Assembly: GCA_039805565.1 (NCBI GenBank)
Contig: JBDLTZ010000082.1
Location: 1 to 40,696 of the forward strand
DNA from: CALJIC01 sp039805565
Lineage (GTDB): Bacteria; Chloroflexota; Chloroflexia; Chloroflexales; Roseiflexaceae
Direction: 5' to 3'
Length of the DNA: 40,696 bases
Shown one piece after another: positions 24,944-32,921 of the stretch (positions are counted from its first letter, which is position 1; the number at the start of each line of letters is the position of its first letter). The notes under the pieces are model-generated. The model had not been told where the DNA came from, did not search any database, and was given only the letters and a program-made list of their open reading frames with translations. The position numbers and the translations under genes are program-made.

Positions 24944-25750
24944 TCAGGGCTGGTCGCACCGCACTACGGTGCTCTGCTGGTCGGTGTGGTAGGTGTACAG
25001 CATCTCTGCGGCAAACAGCTCGATGCGGTAGCCGGGCGTGATCACCTGCAGGTAGCTGCTATCCGGCTTGGGGCAACCGAGGCTGCTGTCGTTCCACTCC
25101 ACGGCCTGCGCCTGGCGCACCTCGATGTCCTCCGGGTCGATCTCCAGCTGGCGCGCAAGGTCCTGCCGCGCCAGCTCCACCATCGCCTGGCCCGCCGCGT
25201 CGAGCGAGGGAGCCACCGCGGGCGCCGAGAGATCCACGGGGCTACCGCCGTCGCAGAACACCATCGGCTCGCCTGGGAGCGCCGAGAGAGTTGTGTGGAC
25301 CGGGTAGTTCTTCTGGCCGTCGCTGAACTCGAGCAGGAAGCCGGGCATGATCACCTGCATATAGGTGGTAGCCGGGTCGGGGCAGCCGAGGCTGCTGTCG
25401 CTCCACTCCTGTGGCGCGGTGCTCTGGAGCGTCAGCGCCGACGGCTCCACGCCGAGGCGCTGGGCGAGCCGCTCGCGGGCCTGCCGTTCGATCTCCGCCT
25501 GCGCCTTGTCCGAGTCGGTCATGTCCGGCTGGGGCGTCGTCGGCGCGGGGTAGTCGGCGCCGGGAGCCGGGTAGTCCGCGCCGGGGGCTGCCGGCGAGGG
25601 CGGCGGCGTCGAGTCCGGCGGCGGGGTGGGTGCGGCGTCCGGCGCGGCCGTCGGGTCGCCCGAGGCCTCGGGAACTGCCGCGGGCTGGGCGCCGCAGGAC
25701 GCGAGGAGCATCAAAAGAGTGAGCGTTGCCGCTGTCAGCCATTTGCGCAT
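24944..25750 (-). CDS. Lipoprotein with a duplicated domain
   Basis: A 268-residue exported lipoprotein. The signal peptide MRKWLTAATLTLLMLLASC ends in a lipobox (LASC), so C19 would be lipidated. A long Pro/Ala-rich linker (about 22-85) follows. Then come two copies of one domain, about 95-180 and 190-268: each has a charged helix (ERLAQRLGVEP / QDLARQLEIDP), then EWSDSSLGCP or EWNDSSLGCP, then a QVIxPG strand and a final Cys (VFCDGG / VVRCDQP) that could form a disulfide with the first. I do not know a function. The start at 25748-25750 is fixed by the signal peptide and GGGAGAAACCC. It is transcribed away from the IMPase-like gene. Confidence 0.82.
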   Translation of the reverse strand: MRKWLTAATLTLLMLLASCGAQPAAVPEASGDPTAAPDAAPTPPPDSTPPPSPAAPGADYPAPGADYPAPTTPQPDMTDSDKAQAEIERQARERLAQRLGVEPSALTLQSTAPQEWSDSSLGCPDPATTYMQVIMPGFLLEFSDGQKNYPVHTTLSALPGEPMVFCDGGSPVDLSAPAVAPSLDAAGQAMVELARQDLARQLEIDPEDIEVRQAQAVEWNDSSLGCPKPDSSYLQVITPGYRIELFAAEMLYTYHTDQQSTVVRCDQP

Positions 25751-25770
25751 GGGTTTCTCCCTGGTACAAT
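25742..25770 (+). promoter_or_regulatory. Possible promoter of the IMPase-like gene
   Basis: A TACAAT -10 box (25765-25770) has TTTGCG 17 bp upstream (25742-25747), a weak -35 that lies inside the first codons of the divergent lipoprotein gene. Confidence 0.35.
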
Positions 25771-25826
25771 CATCACAGCCAAAAGACGTGCGGCGCGCGG
25801 GGATTGTTCCCGCGCCAGGGGGAGAC

Positions 25827-26594
25827 ATGCTGGATGTTGCGGTAGACGCGGCGCGCCGGGCGGGCGCGCTGCTGCTGGAAGGACTGGAGCGCGGGCGCTC
25901 CATTGAGCTGAAGAGCGCGTTCGAGGTTGTGACCGACGTGGACCGCGCCAGCGAAGCCCTGATTGTCGGCGCCATCGCCGAGCATTTCCCAGATCATACC
26001 ATCATTGCCGAGGAGGGCGGCGGCGGCGAGCGCGGCTCGGAGTTCCGCTGGGTGATCGACCCGCTCGATGGGACGAACAACTACGCCCACAGCTTCCCGT
26101 TCTTCTCGGTCTCGATCGGGCTGCTGCGCGGCGAGGACCTCGCGCTAGGCGTGGTCTACGACCCGCTGCGTGATGAGCTGTTCACCGCCGAGCGCGGCCG
26201 CGGTGCGCACTGCAACGGGCGGCAGATGCGCGTCTCGGAGACCGCCACGCTCGCCGCGTCGCTCGTCTCGACCGGGTTCCCGTACAACTACAGCGCGGGC
26301 GGCGCCAACAACCTGCGCGAGTTCGACCTGATCCAGGCGCGCACCCAGGGTGTGCGGCGCGCCGGCTCGGCCGCGCTGGACCTGGCTTACGTGGCAATGG
26401 GCCGGCTGGAGGCCCACTGGGAGCTGCGCCTCCAGCCGTGGGACTCGGCCGCGGCGGCGCTCCTGGTGCAGGAGGCCGGCGGGCGCCTCTCCGACTGGCG
26501 CGGCGGCCCCTGGAACCCCTGGAGCGACCGGCTCATCGCCTCAAACGGGCGGATCCACGACGAGTTCATATCAGTCTTGAGCCGTGAGTCTTGA
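25827..26594 (+). CDS. Inositol-monophosphatase family phosphatase
   Basis: A 255-residue Mg-dependent, lithium-sensitive-type phosphatase. Metal ligands are visible: E62/E63 in IIAEEGG, D78 and D81 in WVIDPLDGTNNY, and D206 in QPWDSAAAALL. Bacterial members act on inositol-1-phosphate, fructose-1,6-bisphosphate, histidinol phosphate or 3'-phosphoadenosine phosphate, and sequence alone does not separate these. The ATG at 25827 follows a GGGGGAGA site; upstream codons overlap the divergent lipoprotein gene. The last six codons (VLSRES) and the stop codon lie inside a heptanucleotide array, so the present C-terminus was probably set by that array. Confidence 0.87.
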   Translation: MLDVAVDAARRAGALLLEGLERGRSIELKSAFEVVTDVDRASEALIVGAIAEHFPDHTIIAEEGGGGERGSEFRWVIDPLDGTNNYAHSFPFFSVSIGLLRGEDLALGVVYDPLRDELFTAERGRGAHCNGRQMRVSETATLAASLVSTGFPYNYSAGGANNLREFDLIQARTQGVRRAGSAALDLAYVAMGRLEAHWELRLQPWDSAAAALLVQEAGGRLSDWRGGPWNPWSDRLIASNGRIHDEFISVLSRES

Positions 26595-26607
26595 GCCGTG
26601 AGCTGTC
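26573..26607 (+). repeat. Heptanucleotide array overlapping the IMPase stop codon
   Basis: Units AGTCTTG, AGCCGTG, AGTCTTG, AGCCGTG and AGCTGTC. The stop codon (26592-26594) lies within the array. A reverse-oriented partner (CTCAAGACTC, 26735-26744) matches GAGTCTTGAG (26586-26595), so the array and its partner bracket about 140 bp. Confidence 0.9.
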
Positions 26608-26680
26608 GGGGCTGTCTCAAGCCTGCCGCGTCATTTCTCTGGCTTCGCACGTGTAGCAGCCGAGGGCTCAGTGTTCAACG

Positions 26681-26718
26681 CCGCTGATCTGTGGCGTTTC
26701 AGCGCCGTAGATCAGCGG
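26681..26718. repeat. 10-bp inverted repeat with inner stem
   Basis: CCGCTGATCT (26681-26690) and AGATCAGCGG (26709-26718) pair perfectly. Inside them GGCG (26693-26696) and CGCC (26703-26706) can form a second stem. It lies 37 bp upstream of the radical SAM gene and has no T-run, so a regulatory leader or an operator is more likely than a terminator. Confidence 0.5.
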
Positions 26719-26754
26719 GCGTAGCCACTTACGACTCAAGACTCGAGGCTTATC

Positions 26755-27810
26755 ATGGCATACTATATCGAGGACCGCCTCGGCGGGCCGGCGATCGGCC
26801 AGCGCCGGCCGTCGATCAACGAGTACTTCCTCTCCTCCTACACGATGGCCGTGTACGACGGCTGCGAGTTCGGCTGCCCCTACTGCGACGGCTGGACCTC
26901 CCGCGCGCGGCCGTTCAACGAGACCGTGCGCGTGGCGCTCGACCTGCCTGACCGTGTGGCCGATGAGCTGGAGCGGATCGAGCGGGGTGACCTGGTGGGC
27001 GTCACGGCGCTCACGGACCCGTACCAGCCCGCCGAGGCCGGCTACCGCCTCACGCGCCAGGTGCTGCGCATCCTGGCCGACGCGGGCCAGCCGTTCACCG
27101 TGCTCACCAAGAGCCACACGGTGCTCGAGGACCTCGTGCTGCTCGAGCGCATCAACGAGCAGAGCCTCGGGATGGTGGTCTTCTCGCTGCTGACGATCGA
27201 CCCGTACCTGTCCGAGCGGCTGGAGGATAAGGCCCCTAGCCCCGCGCTCCGGCTGAGCGCCATCTCCGAGCTGAAGCGCGCCGGCGTGCCGGTGGGCGTG
27301 GCGATGCTGCCGGTGCTCCCATACGTCAATGATACCGACCTGCTGCTGAACGCGACTCTCCGCGCGGTGTCGGACGCGGGGGCCGACTTCGTGCTGTGGG
27401 ACTTCCTCCATATCCCCAACGAGCGCCACCGTGCGCGCGTCGGCGAGATGCTGACGCGCATCGGCGTCTACCCCCCTGGCTACTACCGCGACATGTACCG
27501 CGGCCAGCCGACGGCGGACCCGCTCTACCGGGCTGAGCGCGACCGCGAGATCATGGCGCTGTGTGACCAGCTCAACCTGCCGGTGCGGCCGCCGCACGCG
27601 CTGTACGCCGGCCGGCTGCGGCCGCGCAATGAGGCCGCACTGCTCCTGAAGCACGCCGCGTTCCGCGACCTGGTCAGTGGCCGTGTCCACCTGGCCCGCG
27701 ATGGACAGGTGTTGGCCGACCTCGTGTTCCGCGGCGATGCCACCGAGGCGCAGCTGCGGAACAGCCCGCTCTTCCCCGAGCTGCGGGAGATCCTGGCGCG
27801 GGAGGTGTGA
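26755..27810 (+). CDS. SPL-family radical SAM protein
   Basis: A 351-residue radical SAM protein of the spore-photoproduct-lyase-like group (Rv2578c type) found in many non-sporulating bacteria. The 4Fe-4S cluster motif is C37-x3-C41-x2-C44 in DGCEFGCPYCDGW. GVTALTDPYQPAE and TVLTKSHTVLEDL are family marks, as is SLLTIDPYLSERLEDKAPSP. The C-terminal part shows RPPHALYAGRL. These proteins are expected to cut SAM to a 5'-deoxyadenosyl radical, but their substrate is not known; DNA-lesion repair has been proposed by analogy. The ATG at 26755 has no strong ribosome site (only GAGGC six bases upstream). A repeat array begins at the last base of the stop codon. Confidence 0.85.
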   Translation: MAYYIEDRLGGPAIGQRRPSINEYFLSSYTMAVYDGCEFGCPYCDGWTSRARPFNETVRVALDLPDRVADELERIERGDLVGVTALTDPYQPAEAGYRLTRQVLRILADAGQPFTVLTKSHTVLEDLVLLERINEQSLGMVVFSLLTIDPYLSERLEDKAPSPALRLSAISELKRAGVPVGVAMLPVLPYVNDTDLLLNATLRAVSDAGADFVLWDFLHIPNERHRARVGEMLTRIGVYPPGYYRDMYRGQPTADPLYRAERDREIMALCDQLNLPVRPPHALYAGRLRPRNEAALLLKHAAFRDLVSGRVHLARDGQVLADLVFRGDATEAQLRNSPLFPELREILAREV

Positions 27811-27932
27811 GTCGTGAGTCGTGAGTTGTGAGTCGTGAGTTGTGAGTCGTGAGTCGTGAGTGCTGAGTAGTCACGACTGCGCACTCGCACTCGCACTCAG
27901 CACTCAGCACTCAGCACTCAGCACTCAATACT
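27810..27932. repeat. Head-to-head heptanucleotide arrays between convergent genes
   Basis: Plus-sense units run from the last base of the SPL stop codon (AGTCGTG, AGTTGTG variants and AGTGCTG, eight units to 27865). From 27882 to 27932 the minus-sense units are CACTCAG and relatives, which contain the last codons and the stop (27918-27920) of the glycosyltransferase gene. The two halves can pair (GAGTGCTGAGT with ACTCAGCACTC). Confidence 0.93.
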
Positions 27933-29090
27933 CGCTCGTGTTCCCTCGTACAACCCCGCCAGCAGCCGCGCGACCCGCACCCAGTCGTAGGTCTCGCGGG
28001 CCACGGCGTTCCCGGCGGCGCCGATCCGCGCGCGCAGCTCTGGGTCGCGCAGCAGGCGCACGATCGCCCTGGCGAAGTCGGCCGGTCCATCGGCGAGCAG
28101 TGCGCTAGCGTCGTGTGTCAGCGGGATGCCCTCGGCCGCCGCGCTCGTGGCTACCACCGGCAGCCCGGCGGCCAGGGCATCGAGAATCTTGACGCGCACG
28201 CCGCCGCCCCAGAAGACCGGCGCGGCCACGATGCTCGCCCGGGCGTAGAGCGGCGCCAGGTCGTTGAGCGTGCCCGGAACCTCCACATCGCCGCCGGCGA
28301 GCGCGCGCAGCTCCGGGGGCGGGTCGCGCCCGGCGAGCACCAGGCGTGCCCCGGGATCGGCGCGGCGCACCAGCGGCCAGACCTCGCGCGTCAGCCAGAG
28401 CGCCCCCTCGACGTTCGGCGGGTGCAGGTAGCCGCCCACGAATAGCACCGGGCCGCTGCCGCGCGGCGCGGGCTCGGCCACGTCGATGCCGGACGGCACG
28501 TAGACCGCGGGAAGGCCCGGGAGCCATCGCCGCAGGGCCGCGGCGTCGGCGGGGCTGTGGCAGACCACCAGGTTGCAGCGGCGCAGCGCCCGCAGCTCGT
28601 AGCGCCACAGGCTCAGGGCGCCGAGGAGCCGGCGGGCGCGCAGGGGGAGCGAGCGCTCGCGCCGCGCGCGCCGCAGCTGGGCCAGGAACGCGACGTTGTG
28701 CGCGGTGCAGACGGCGAGCGCCCCGGCCTCGCGCGCGAGCGGCGCGTGGTGGGCCATGGTCGTGAACTCGATCTGCGCGATGTCCGGCGGCGTCTGCTCC
28801 CACGCGCGGCGTAGGTGGGCCTCGAGCTGCGCCGAGCGCTCCAGCCGAGCGGCCGGTGGGTCGAGCCGTGAGCCACCGATCGGCCCGCGCTCGAACGCGC
28901 GTAGCTCAGCGCAGCGCCCGGCCAGAGGGCCCCATGTCACCGCCTCGGGCCGGTCGGTGATGAGGTACAGCGACACCTCGTAGCGCTCGGCGAGGTGCAG
29001 GACCGCGCCGCGGATATGCGCCGCGCCGCCGGAGAGGGCCGGGTGCGGCGCCAGCGGGCTGAGGATGGCGAGCCGCGGGCGGCCGCTCAT
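27918..29090 (-). CDS. Glycosyltransferase family 4
   Basis: A 390-residue GT-B glycosyltransferase, last gene of the glycan operon. It should transfer a sugar from a nucleotide donor to a growing surface glycan on the inner face of the membrane. The N domain starts LAILSPLAPHPALSGGAAHIRG, with the acceptor-side glycine loop. The C domain shows VLFVGGYLHPPNVEGALWL and the donor-binding region VAAPVFWGGGVRVKILDALAAGLPVVAT (named here by its GGGVRVK core), typical of GT4. Its ATG overlaps the stop codon of the upstream GT4 gene by 4 bp. Its last three residues (IEC) and stop codon are encoded within a heptanucleotide array, so the C-terminus may be of recent origin. The donor and linkage are unknown. 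Confidence 0.88.
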   Translation of the reverse strand: MSGRPRLAILSPLAPHPALSGGAAHIRGAVLHLAERYEVSLYLITDRPEAVTWGPLAGRCAELRAFERGPIGGSRLDPPAARLERSAQLEAHLRRAWEQTPPDIAQIEFTTMAHHAPLAREAGALAVCTAHNVAFLAQLRRARRERSLPLRARRLLGALSLWRYELRALRRCNLVVCHSPADAAALRRWLPGLPAVYVPSGIDVAEPAPRGSGPVLFVGGYLHPPNVEGALWLTREVWPLVRRADPGARLVLAGRDPPPELRALAGGDVEVPGTLNDLAPLYARASIVAAPVFWGGGVRVKILDALAAGLPVVATSAAAEGIPLTHDASALLADGPADFARAIVRLLRDPELRARIGAAGNAVARETYDWVRVARLLAGLYEGTRASIEC

Positions 29091-30241
29091 CGTCGCCCGC
29101 CATCGTATAGGGCGAAGGTGCGCTCCAGCATCTGGTGCTGGTCGAAGCGTGCCAGGATGCGCTCCCGCCCTGCCCTCCCCAGCTGGGCGCGCAGCGCCGT
29201 GTCGCCCAGCGCGGTGATCAGCCCCGCTGCCAGCGCCTCGGGGTCGCCCGGCGGCACGAGCAGGCCGCTATGGCCGTGCTCGATCACCTCCGCCGTTCCG
29301 TCCACCGCCGTAGCGACCACTGCGCGCTCCATCGCCATGCCCTCCAGCGCCGCGAACGGCAGCCCCTCGTAGAGCGACGGCAGCACGACCAGGTCCACCG
29401 CCGCCAGGGTCGCCGGCACGTCCTCGATCTGGCCGGCGAAATGAACACGGCCCGCGCCGCCGGCCTGCGCCGCCAGCGCCCGCAGCTCCTGCTCCAGCTC
29501 GCCCTGCCCCCCGACGACGAGGTGGGCGCGGGGGTGTGCCTCCCATACGCGCGGCATGGCCTCGAAGAGCACCCGGTGGCCTTTCTGACGGCTCAGCCGT
29601 CCGAACACCCCCACCAGCGGCGCATCCGCCGGGATGTCCCACGCCGCGCGGGAGGCCGGGTCGGGCGGGCGCGGCTGGAAGCGCTCAGTGTCCACGCCGT
29701 TCGGGATGAGATTCAGGCGATCGGCGTGGACGCCGTACTGCTCCACGAGCAGACGGCGGTTCCCGGCGGACACGGCGATGCCGCGCGTGAGCGTGCGGGC
29801 CTGGAGGGTGCGGTTGACCCCCCTGATCACGCCCATCGGCCCTGTGAACACCGGGGTTGGGGTCACGAGCTGGAAGGTGGCGAGTCTGAGCGGCACGGCG
29901 GAAAGAAATGCCCCGATCACCCCTTCCGCGCAGCGGCGAGGCGAGGGCAGCACAAAGTGCACGATGGCCGGCCGGAGGCGGCGGAAGAGGGCGGCGGCGC
30001 GGGCGATGCGGAGCGGGTCGAGCCCCTCGTGGTGGACCCCCTCCAGCTCGGCGGCCACCCCGCCGCGCGCCAGCACCGCGTCCACCAGGGGCTGTGTCGC
30101 CTCGCGAGGGGGGAGGACCAGGCCCAGGCGGAAGCGCGCGGTGTCGACGTGGCGCAGCAGGGTGAGCAGGTAGCTCTCGGCGCCGCCCATGCCCTCGGAG
30201 TCGGTCACGTAGAGCAGCAGTGGTCTAGCGTTTGCGGGCAT
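29087..30241 (-). CDS. Glycosyltransferase family 4
   Basis: A 384-residue GT-B glycosyltransferase. The N-terminus (LLLYVTDSEGMGGAESYLLTL) has the glycine-rich loop of GT4 enzymes. The C domain begins at LVGVFGRLSRQKGHRVLFEA and has the EX7E motif region VVLPSLYEGLPFAALEGMAM, in which the two Glu contact the nucleotide sugar. It is soluble or peripheral on the membrane. It overlaps the methyltransferase gene before it by 17 bp and the next GT4 gene by 4 bp. The sugar and acceptor are not known; the context is surface-glycan assembly. Confidence 0.92.
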   Translation of the reverse strand: MPANARPLLLYVTDSEGMGGAESYLLTLLRHVDTARFRLGLVLPPREATQPLVDAVLARGGVAAELEGVHHEGLDPLRIARAAALFRRLRPAIVHFVLPSPRRCAEGVIGAFLSAVPLRLATFQLVTPTPVFTGPMGVIRGVNRTLQARTLTRGIAVSAGNRRLLVEQYGVHADRLNLIPNGVDTERFQPRPPDPASRAAWDIPADAPLVGVFGRLSRQKGHRVLFEAMPRVWEAHPRAHLVVGGQGELEQELRALAAQAGGAGRVHFAGQIEDVPATLAAVDLVVLPSLYEGLPFAALEGMAMERAVVATAVDGTAEVIEHGHSGLLVPPGDPEALAAGLITALGDTALRAQLGRAGRERILARFDQHQMLERTFALYDGGRR

Positions 30242-31154
30242 AGGCCTCGATCCCCAGGTGGAGGTCGCTCCCCGGCCAGCGCAGGCGGTAGCCGGCGATG
30301 CTCGCGAGCTCGGCCGCGCGCCACGCTAGCCCAAAGCTCCACCAGAGCGGCGTGCGCCGGCTCGCGCCGCTCCCGACGAGCTCCCGCAGCTGGCCGAGCA
30401 GCCGCTCCAGCGCGTAGGGGTGCGACGGCGCGCGCGGGGTGAGGTGCGGCAGCGCGACGACCTCGAGCCCGCACGACTCGAGCAGCCGGCGCAGCGTGGC
30501 GTCGGTGAAGAACCCAAGGTGCGCGGGCGGGCTGAACTCCTTCCAGTGCTCCGGGCGGTGGATGGCGGTCCAGTAGGCGGTGTTGGGCGTGGAGAGCGCC
30601 AGGACACCGCCGGGCCGCAGCAGAGTCGCCAGTCGCTCGATCTCCTCGCGCGGCTGGGGGACGTGCTCGACGTACTCCCAGAGGGTGACGGCGTCGAGCG
30701 TGCCGGGGGCGATGCCGAGCTGGTCGACTGAGGGGGCGACCGGGCACCCGGCGAGGCGCCGGGCGTAGGCCGCCATCTCGTCCGAGAGCTCGGCGCCCAG
30801 CGGTCGCCAGCCGCGCTCCCGCGCGACGCTGAGGAAGAAGCCGGCCGCGCAGCCGACGTCGAGCACCGTGCCGCGCCGGGGGAGCAGCCGCTCGATGCGC
30901 TCCAGCCGCCCGCGCGCCAGCCCTTCGAGCCAGGACTGGTCGGCGAGATAGTTGACATACCCGGCCTCGCCGCCCTGGAAGTAGGCCGGGTCGCGGTAGA
31001 AGGCCGCCAGCTCCGCGGGCGAGGGGGGCGGGCTGACGAACATGAAGCCGCAGCGGGGGCAGCGCACGATCTCGTGGCCGCGCCGGCACAGGTGTGGCCG
31101 CGGCTCGGCGCCGCCGCAGAGCGGGCACGGCGTGGGCTCAGCCATCGTCGTCAT
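30225..31154 (-). CDS. Zinc-ribbon class I methyltransferase
   Basis: A 309-residue SAM-dependent methyltransferase. The N-terminus has four Cys in two pairs (CPLCGG and CPRCGF), a small zinc ribbon common in methyltransferases of sugar and polysaccharide clusters. The Rossmann motif I is VLDVGCAAGFFLS near residue 94-106; motif II/III follow as DAVTLWEYVEHVPQP and LLRPGGVLALSTPN. It may cap or decorate a sugar of the glycan. ATG at 31154 gives MTTMAEP; a second ATG three codons later is possible. It overlaps its neighbours by 17 bp on each side. Confidence 0.88.
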   Translation of the reverse strand: MTTMAEPTPCPLCGGAEPRPHLCRRGHEIVRCPRCGFMFVSPPPSPAELAAFYRDPAYFQGGEAGYVNYLADQSWLEGLARGRLERIERLLPRRGTVLDVGCAAGFFLSVARERGWRPLGAELSDEMAAYARRLAGCPVAPSVDQLGIAPGTLDAVTLWEYVEHVPQPREEIERLATLLRPGGVLALSTPNTAYWTAIHRPEHWKEFSPPAHLGFFTDATLRRLLESCGLEVVALPHLTPRAPSHPYALERLLGQLRELVGSGASRRTPLWWSFGLAWRAAELASIAGYRLRWPGSDLHLGIEAYARKR

Positions 31155-31932
31155 CGCGTCGGACCTCGTAGAAGACGCGGTAGCAGGCGTGCAGCATGCC
31201 GGCCCGGTTGACGAGCCGGTCGAGCAGCGGGCGCAGCCAGGGGGTGCGGAAGGCCAGGCCGCGGAAACCGGGCAGCGCGAAGAGGAACGGCAGCGCCTCG
31301 CGCCCGGCCACGCGCGCCGGGACGAGCCCGGCCTCGGCCAGGAGCGCTACGATCTCGCGGTGGGCGATCAGCGTATCGATCGGCTGGCGGGTCTTGATCG
31401 GGTGCTCGAAGGGGACGAAGTGCATCAGCAGCTCCGGGCGCCCGGTCCGGTCGGATAGCCAGGCGAGCGCCGGCCACAGCGGGTAGGCGTCGCTGTTCGG
31501 CGCGGTGAGCACCAGCCGGCCGCCGGGGGCCAGCAGGCGACGCACCTCGCGCAGCAGCGCCACGGGGTCCTTCAGGTGCTCCAGCACCTCGGTGAGGAAG
31601 ACCCGGTCGAAGCTCCCATCAGCGAAGGGGAGCCGCCCACCCCCGTCCACCTGCGCCAGCGACGCCCGCGGGCCGAGCCGCCTGGCCGCGAGGCGGGCGC
31701 GGTCGGCGGAGACTTCGGCGCCGACGAGCGGCGCGGCGGGGTTGCCCGAGGCCAGGGCCAGGAGCAGGTCGCCATTGCCGCAGCCGAGATCGAGGATGCG
31801 CCCCGCGGGGACCGCCGCGGTGAAGGCCGCGACCGCCGGGTAGAAATAGGCGGGCAGCGCCAGGCCGCCCGCCAGCTGCGAGTAGCGGCGGGCGATCTCG
31901 GCGTCGCTCAGCTCGTGGCCGACCTTGATCAT
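31138..31932 (-). CDS. Class I SAM-dependent methyltransferase
   Basis: A 264-residue methyltransferase of the Methyltransf_11/25 type without zinc ribbon. Motif I is ILDLGCGNGDLLLALA near residue 42-57, the acidic second strand is VGAEVSADRARLAA, and the later motifs are FDRVFLTEVLEHLKDP and LLAPGGRLVLTAPNSDAYP. The start chosen (ATG at 31930-31932, MIKVGHELSD) overlaps the stop of the glycosyltransferase gene by 4 bp (ATGA); a longer frame upstream is the antisense-like shadow of that gene. The target is probably a glycan sugar or a lipid carrier, as an inference from the operon. Confidence 0.88.
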   Translation of the reverse strand: MIKVGHELSDAEIARRYSQLAGGLALPAYFYPAVAAFTAAVPAGRILDLGCGNGDLLLALASGNPAAPLVGAEVSADRARLAARRLGPRASLAQVDGGGRLPFADGSFDRVFLTEVLEHLKDPVALLREVRRLLAPGGRLVLTAPNSDAYPLWPALAWLSDRTGRPELLMHFVPFEHPIKTRQPIDTLIAHREIVALLAEAGLVPARVAGREALPFLFALPGFRGLAFRTPWLRPLLDRLVNRAGMLHACYRVFYEVRRDDDDG

Positions 31933-32921
31933 CGTGATCGCTCCCTGCGCTCGCGGCGCTGCCGGGCCTCGTGGGCGCTGATCAGCCGCGCGAGCTCCGC
32001 TGGGCCGCGCCGCGCCTGCCGCTGGAGCTGGCGCCGCTGTGCCAGAGCCTCCCCGAGGCCGCCCAGGACGCCGCGCCAGGCGGAGCGCAGCTCCCGGCCG
32101 CGGCCCCACAGCGTGCGCAGCGCCGTCTTGAGCGCCTGGCGCGCGATGTAGCGGGCGGTGAGCGGCCAGGGGGCGAGCTTCAGGTGGACATACAGGCCGT
32201 TCTTCGTGGCCTCGGCCTCCCACCGTGCGCCGCCGCCGCTGCCGCCGCGCGCGTGGATCACCGCTGCCTCCAGGTCCTCCAGCACGCGCCAGCCGAGCAG
32301 CCACGCGCGCCAGCAGAGCTCGGTGTCCTCCCAGTAGAGGAAGATGCGCTCGTCGAAGCCGCCGAGCGCCTCCCAGGCGGCGCGGCGAACCATCATAGCA
32401 CAGCCGGGCACCGCGGCCGTCTCGTTCACTCCCCACCCCCCTCTCCCTGCCACGGGAGCGGGGGAGGCTCGCGGCGCGGTGCGCGGGCCTGCTAAACGGG
32501 ACGTGTTCTCTGTCCGCCCGTGAGGGCTGCCGGGGGGGAGGGAGCGCATCGCGTCCGGCTCCAGCGTCTGCGGGGCGATGATCGCCGCGTCGGGGTGCTC
32601 GCCCATGCGGCGCGCCAGGATCTCCAGCCACGCCGGCGTGGCGAGCACGTCCGGGTTGAGGAACAGCAGCAGCTCGCCGCGCGCCGCGCGCGCCCCCTGG
32701 TTGCAGGCCCGCCCGAAGCCGACGTTGGTAGCGTTCGCCAGCAGACGCACCCCCGGCTCGCGCGCCAGCGCCGCAGGCGTCCCGTCCGACGAGGCGTTGT
32801 CCACCGCGATGAGCTCATAGGGGGCGTAGCGGGTCTGCGCGAGCGCGGCGAAGAACGCCGGCAGCAGCGCGGCACTGTTGTAGGTGATGAGCACCAGCGA
32901 GACGAGCGGCCGGTCGCTCAT
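31929..32921 (-). CDS. Glycosyltransferase family 2 (rhamnosyltransferase-like) with insert
   Basis: A 330-residue GT-A glycosyltransferase. It begins VSLVLITYNSAALLPAFFAAL with the nucleotide-binding VDNASSDGTP (the first Asp pair), then GFGRACNQGA and LLFLNPDVLA, where the DxD-like motif is NPD. The second half has MMVRRAAWEALGGFDERIFLYWEDTELCWRAW, whose ED acts at the catalytic site. Rhamnosyltransferase-type GT2 enzymes have this pattern. Between IIAPQTLEPDAMRSLPPG and VPGCAMM lie about 40 low-complexity residues (GRTENTSRLAG, then APVAGRGGWGVNETAA) that family members lack and that come from a palindromic repeat (32437-32464). The start at 32919-32921 overlaps the flippase stop codon by 4 bp. 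Confidence 0.88.
   Translation of the reverse strand: MSDRPLVSLVLITYNSAALLPAFFAALAQTRYAPYELIAVDNASSDGTPAALAREPGVRLLANATNVGFGRACNQGARAARGELLLFLNPDVLATPAWLEILARRMGEHPDAAIIAPQTLEPDAMRSLPPGSPHGRTENTSRLAGPRTAPRASPAPVAGRGGWGVNETAAVPGCAMMVRRAAWEALGGFDERIFLYWEDTELCWRAWLLGWRVLEDLEAAVIHARGGSGGGARWEAEATKNGLYVHLKLAPWPLTARYIARQALKTALRTLWGRGRELRSAWRGVLGGLGEALAQRRQLQRQARRGPAELARLISAHEARQRRERRERSR
32437..32464. repeat. G/C-rich palindrome inside the GT2 gene
   Basis: CCCCCTCTCCC (32437-32447) pairs with GGGAGCGGGGG (32454-32464) with one mismatch around a 6-nt loop. On the coding strand a CAGGGAGAGGGG core is read, the same core as in the methyltransferase insert at 34641-34670. Confidence 0.75.
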
